From contig JAWQUS010000016.1 in the NCBI GenBank assembly GCA_036365455.1, forward strand, positions 12,051,001 through 12,115,000: a stretch of DNA of 64,000 nt. Direction: 5' to 3'. Shown one piece after another: positions 46,901-52,900 of this stretch. Source of the stretch: Macrosoma leucophasiata. Its lineage: Eukaryota; Arthropoda; Insecta; Lepidoptera; Hedylidae. The position numbers and the translations under genes are program-made. The notes beneath the pieces are model-generated. The model searched no databases. It worked only from the letters and a program-made list of their open reading frames with translations, and had not been told where the DNA came from. The first letter of the stretch is position 1. Each line of letters opens with the position of its first letter.

Positions 46901-49900
46901 ATTAGGTAATGTGGTGGTGCCTAGGCTCGAGCTCCTACACTGGAACACTACCAACAGTAACTAATAAATTTATTTATCGTTCATATAGCGTTGTTATTAG
47001 TCTCAGAAGAAACACATCTATATTAGCTTCATCATTCACTGTAGGTCATCGACGACACAACGCAGCTTCCTGTAGTAGGTATATTATGTACCTATATTGA
47101 CTTTCCTAAACAAACTGCTTCAAACTCAAAACTCAAAAATTCATTTAATCACTTGGAAATAATAGAATTTGCTTGTGATAGGTCAAATTACAAATATAAA
47201 ATTAAAGCGAATAACAACTGATACGTTGATTAATATGTCAAAGTAAATAAATTAATAATAGTCCAAAAATACTTAATAATAAAAATAGGTATCAACAGAA
47301 TGTTCCATACTCTCTTTTACAAACGGCAAGATAAGACTAAACAAAAAAATATGGGACATTCTTTGTCATTCACTGGCAGAGTTCCAAAGCCCACATTACT
47401 GAGAAAAAACCTGCCAAAACAAAACTCAGTAGGGTCTTTTCAAAATATGTTCCTTAAAACTATTTTCACATTAAGAAACTTCTAACTATGTTTTACAATA
47501 TCAAGTACAATTTGGTAAGTGTCCAATGCAAATTATTAAAATGGTTGGTTACATTATTGAAGCATTGAGCCACAAATGCATAAGACTATTGGAGGCCTTA
47601 CTAATTGTTCTGTTCTCTTCTGGCAAAGATTTGCGTATAGAACAGACTACCTACTTACTTAGGCATTTAAATAAAAAATTGAATTTTTCAACCTTTTTTT
47701 CTATTTTATAAAAAAGCAGAATAACACTTTAATGTATTTTTTCTAAAATTGGGAGACTGTCATTGACAGCAGGGCCTCTGGACGTCGCGTCGTCTAATAT
47801 GACCAGTTGAAAAGATGCAATAGAAAACTGTCGTAGTTTTAGGTAACCTTTTACTCTGAGATACCTAGGCGACAAAAATGATGCGGATCCCATTCTTGAT
47901 AGTGATTTTTTAGATTTTTACCTTATGACAGAAGTGCTGAGTTTAGCAATAAATTTCAGGCATTCGTGATGTGAATACGTAACATGATTTGTCATTTCTC
48001 TGCGTGCACTAGGTAGGTATTTGTCCTGTTGTAAAATGACCTTTATAACATCTATCCGTTATGAGAACAAATAAGCGCCGCGCCGTAAAATGTTAAATAT
48101 TATTTAATAGTTTATATCTGCATCATTCTTATTATTTGTGGTAGGTGGTAGAGTTTCAGTGTCGGAACTCGAGGGCGTAGATATACCATTGCACTACCTA
48201 ATCAATCTGCTTCCAAATGGCAGTGTTCACCTCTATCGTGTTCCGGTTTGATGGTTATGTATGACCCCATAATACTCGTAGCTTTCACAGAGGCAAAACA
48301 ACTTATTCCTCAAGGCCTAAGTAGGTACTTTAGATTTTTTATGTCATGAAGTGGCAAACAAGCATAGAGTTTACATTGATGTTAAATGAATACTGTAGCG
48401 TATAAACTTTTAAAAAAATCAAAGATTTCCATATAGATGTGTTGACACTCTCAGTTGATATGTCCCTGTGCCCGAAATTACAGGTCCATACATTAGCACC
48501 TGACCGGAACACATTTATGGGCACGAAGACATTTAGCGGCAGAAATATTAGGTAGGTACTGCGGCGGTGCCTACGCCCGCGAGCTCCGTCACTGAAACCC
48601 TACCGCCGCTAATATATTTTTATTATTACCTAATCAATTAAAATATTTTATTCATGGATTGGTAGCTTACTTTTGTTGGAAAATGCTGACACAGCTTCAT
48701 AACGTAGTTAGGTATAATGTATGAGATTAGTCAATTAGTTTATAAATTTATAACAACTGCTAGCCACGCCAACTAAGCCGTTAGCCAGCGTTAGCCAGTT
48801 TATACATATAAAGGTAATTCACAACATGTCCTGTAAATTAACAACCCGGAAAGCAAACATTGCGACTTCAATCGTGCCTAAAACATATCGGTCAATGAAT
48901 ACCTCGTCAGACGTTGGCACAAACTGTTATCATTATGCGATTTATAATATTTGTCACGTTCAAATTAACGACTCGCTCAAGATGTAAACAGTCAACTACG
49001 GACTAATTCGCATCCAGCCGTCGAATTTGTTAAGGACGTTAGTCACTATGTTTGTCTGTATATTCGGTAATGAAATGGCATTGGATGTGCATTGGATCGA
49101 TAGAAGCGGGAAAAGTATCGAGGCGACCTCCATTGATTAGGAGACCCCACAAGCATTGCAAACCGCTCCTCGGACTCTAAAGTCACATGACTGTGGCGCG
49201 CCTGTGCACAGGGTCAAGGTAGACCAACCATCGCCATTTACTAAGTAATTTGCGACTCTTAATCACATTTTTAAACGATGTTGCTCACTTTGCTTAGCAA
49301 TCGAAGAATCAACATTGGTAGCCTCAATTGCAAGGAATTTTAACAAAATATGACCTACTTATTTTCGAATAGGTAGTTAGATGAGCTAGGTTTTACTAAG
49401 TACAGATAACTTCCCTCTAGTTGTTCTGATATGTAAAGGTACGGGCAATACATTTATGTAATTTATAATTCACATCAAATAATACAAAAGATATGGGGCA
49501 TTACTAGGTTTTTAAACGACCGTAAATTCATGCACTCTAATTTCTTTACGGTTCATTGATAAATTATGTATATTAGGTTGGGGAAAAAGTTTCTTCGCAT
49601 TTTTTAAGATAATTCAAAACATTTTTTAATATAGTTTATTTAAATTTAACTAAAGTAGGTATGTACCATTTTGTTCGATAACCTTTTGCCATCTTGTAGG
49701 TAGGGACATGATCCCATTGCTATAAAAATTTTGGGACTTCTCATCAAAATACCGTGACAAGTGGATTTGGCAGTCCTCTCGTGATGTTAACCTAACATTG
49801 CATAAAGAATTCTGAAGAGACCGAAACAGGTGGAAATCTGAAGGTGCAAGGTCAGGACTATACGGCAGATGCATTAACACCTCCCAGCCAAACTCTCTTA

Positions 49901-52900
49901 ATTTTTGTTGAGTGGCTATAGATGTGTGAGGTCTAGCGTTATCATGATGAAACACCACACCCCTTCTGTTGATCAATTCCGGCCGCTTTCTCTCAACTTC
50001 TTGCTTTAATCTCATCAGTTGTTCGCAGTAGAGTTCAAAATCGATAGTCCTGCCTGGTGGTAATAACTCATAATGAATAATGCCCTTCCAATCCCACCAC
50101 ACACACAACATAACCTTATTGCGAGTTAACCCGGGTTTCGCCACAGTCTGTAAAGCCTGACCGGCCTTTGACCACGACCTTTTTCGCACGTTCTTGTCGT
50201 ACGTGATCCACATTTCATCACCAGTTATCAGCTTCTTCAAAAATGATTCGGTTTCATTACGTCGTAATAAAGAATCATAAATGAGTACACGGTTCATTAG
50301 GTTTCTTTCAGTGAGCTCGTGAGGTACCCAAATATCGAGCTTTTTTTTGTACCCAGCTTTTTTCAAATGCGCCAAAACTGCTTTGTGATCAATTTTCAGT
50401 TCTTCAGCTACGTCGTAACTACTGATATGTCGATCTTGCTCCACTTTTTTAAGAATGGCATCCATTTTATCCGTAATAAGGCGACCAGAGCGAGGTGCAT
50501 CTTTGACATCAAAATTTCAAGATTGAAAACGCTTAAACCAAATTTGTACTACTCTCACAGACACTGCACTAGGTCCATAAACATCGCAAATTTTTTTCGC
50601 GGCTTGCGTTGCATTTTTACCTTTTTTGTAGTAAAATTTTAAAATGTATCGAATTTCTTCATTAGATTCACTCATCTTGACAGTACGAAAAACAAATGAA
50701 AATCACACATTTGCCTAATTTGAATTTGGAATTATGTTCTTTAAAATTTTAACTTTCAATGATACCAAAACCAGCCAGATACAAATAATACAGCCAAAGA
50801 GATTTTATTACAAATTCATACATACTATAATGCGAAAAGACTTTTTCCCCAACCTATTATTTATCTATTGAACTATTAGGTATGATTTGAATCAGTGCGT
50901 ACCTACTTCGATCTCAAACAGCAATATAACATGTTAAGGTAAGTATTGAGGTATAGGTATTTTTTATAATTTAACGGCGAACATTATAGTAGGTAGGTAA
51001 TCCCTAGAATATCTAGTAGTAGAGGTCACCACCAGCGCGAACGTTTAAGGTTATTCTATCAACCTATAAATTAATACATTATGGTGTTTAGCGCTACTGT
51101 GTTCCGGATAGACAATAGTATTTTGAGGCACAAGCTCTTTGGAGCGGATGATCTGGATGTGATAGGTAAATTTTCCTCCAGTGGAAAGTGCTTACTGTGC
51201 TCTGGATAAGTCATTGTAACTCGTCTGTGTGTGCTTAATGTGTCTTCGTCATTAAGCAAAAAAATTACAATTTAATTTATTTCTAAAGGTATTAAAATCC
51301 TTCAGAGTGCCGAGTGTTGAGCCAAACGGACGAAAATTCTGAAACGCATTTTCGGTGCAGTAGGTATTGGAAAATGAACAATCGCGAACTCGGTATAACC
51401 ACGAACTCTACCAATCATATTATGGTGAGCCTAATTTCATCAAACTTCAAACAATAGGTAGACAGACACCTATATGACGGGCAGAACATTATGGAAACAA
51501 TTAATCAAACCATCCAAACGTTTATCACCTTATTATTTTTGTTAATTATGTTACTTAACCGGGCAGGTGAAGAAACCAAGACAGGCAGGCCTAAACTCAC
51601 AAGGCTAGATGGAGTGAAACACTAACAGACTAATCACCACAAACATTTCTAGGTTTACAGGCGTTCCGTTACTGGGAGAGTTTATTAGCTCTCCTAGTAC
51701 CTATAAAGAGAAGAGTTATAAATGAACATATTATTATAGGTATCCACTAATTAAGCATTAAGGTTATATGAGATGTGTGTGTGTGTATGTGTATGTCCCT
51801 ACATCATTTAGGAGGTAATCAATTTATTTTGGTCGCATAAAGTTATTTAGAATTACCTATATCATTATTAAAACCTTTTCAAAACATTTATATTGGCAGA
51901 CTGGGATTGTTTCAACAGTCATTTACTTATGTTTTTATACATTAAAGGTTACAAGTGTGTGATTGTGAGTAGGCGGGTACCTAGATACCTAGGTACCTAG
52001 TAGGCACCACCGCATTACCTATAAACTTGCCGCTAAATGGTAGTGTTCAGCACTATCGTGTTCCGGTCAGGTGGTAATGTACGGCCGTGTAATTTCCGGC
52101 ACAGAGGCTCAACACCTTAGGCTTCAGGAGTGGTAACGCATCTGCATTTTGACCTTGGTCTTTGTGTGGGTGTCTTTAGGCTGCAGTCATCACTTAACAT
52201 CAATGTGAACTGCAAGTATGTTTGCCACTTCCATAACAGAAAAAAATAATTTTTCATTGTAGGTACTGCAATCTGTCACCAATCGGGACATTGAGCGGTA
52301 GTTGTGGAGATCGTGTAAACCAAATAGATACCTACCTATGAATTAAATATATTGAGTATTGAACATCTTAAAATCTGGAATGGAGTTTATTTAAAATTCA
52401 AAATCTCCACAAAAACCAAAGATGTCGATGCACATACACTGCCACTCCTAAGGTCTAAGTTTTTTTTTGTATTTTGGTTCAAAATTACCATACAGGAAGA
52501 CGGGAAGATCGATGAAATCGAGATCGGGAAATTCAGGCGTGAAGTTACAGGAGAAAAGTAGAGTTTTGGAGCAAATCCACTTTCAGCTTTCAGATCTATG
52601 AGCTGTAGTGGTATTAAAATGTTTTATTCATGATTAAGTACTTACCTATAGTATAAATATGAATAATTAAGATGACTGCATAGCTATTATATTTATTAAC
52701 TAATCATTGATTTACCAGCTTAAGTCACAAGTCCGCCCACATATGTATTGTAGTCATAGTAATTAATGTTAATTATATTTATAATCCGTGTGCATCTCCA
52801 ATATTTAATTTACGCACGTTAATTAGACGTCTGTTAATGAATAGGGTAGTTTTCGTGACAACGTATTGTTAACATAATCACGATGCGACAAATAAGGCTG

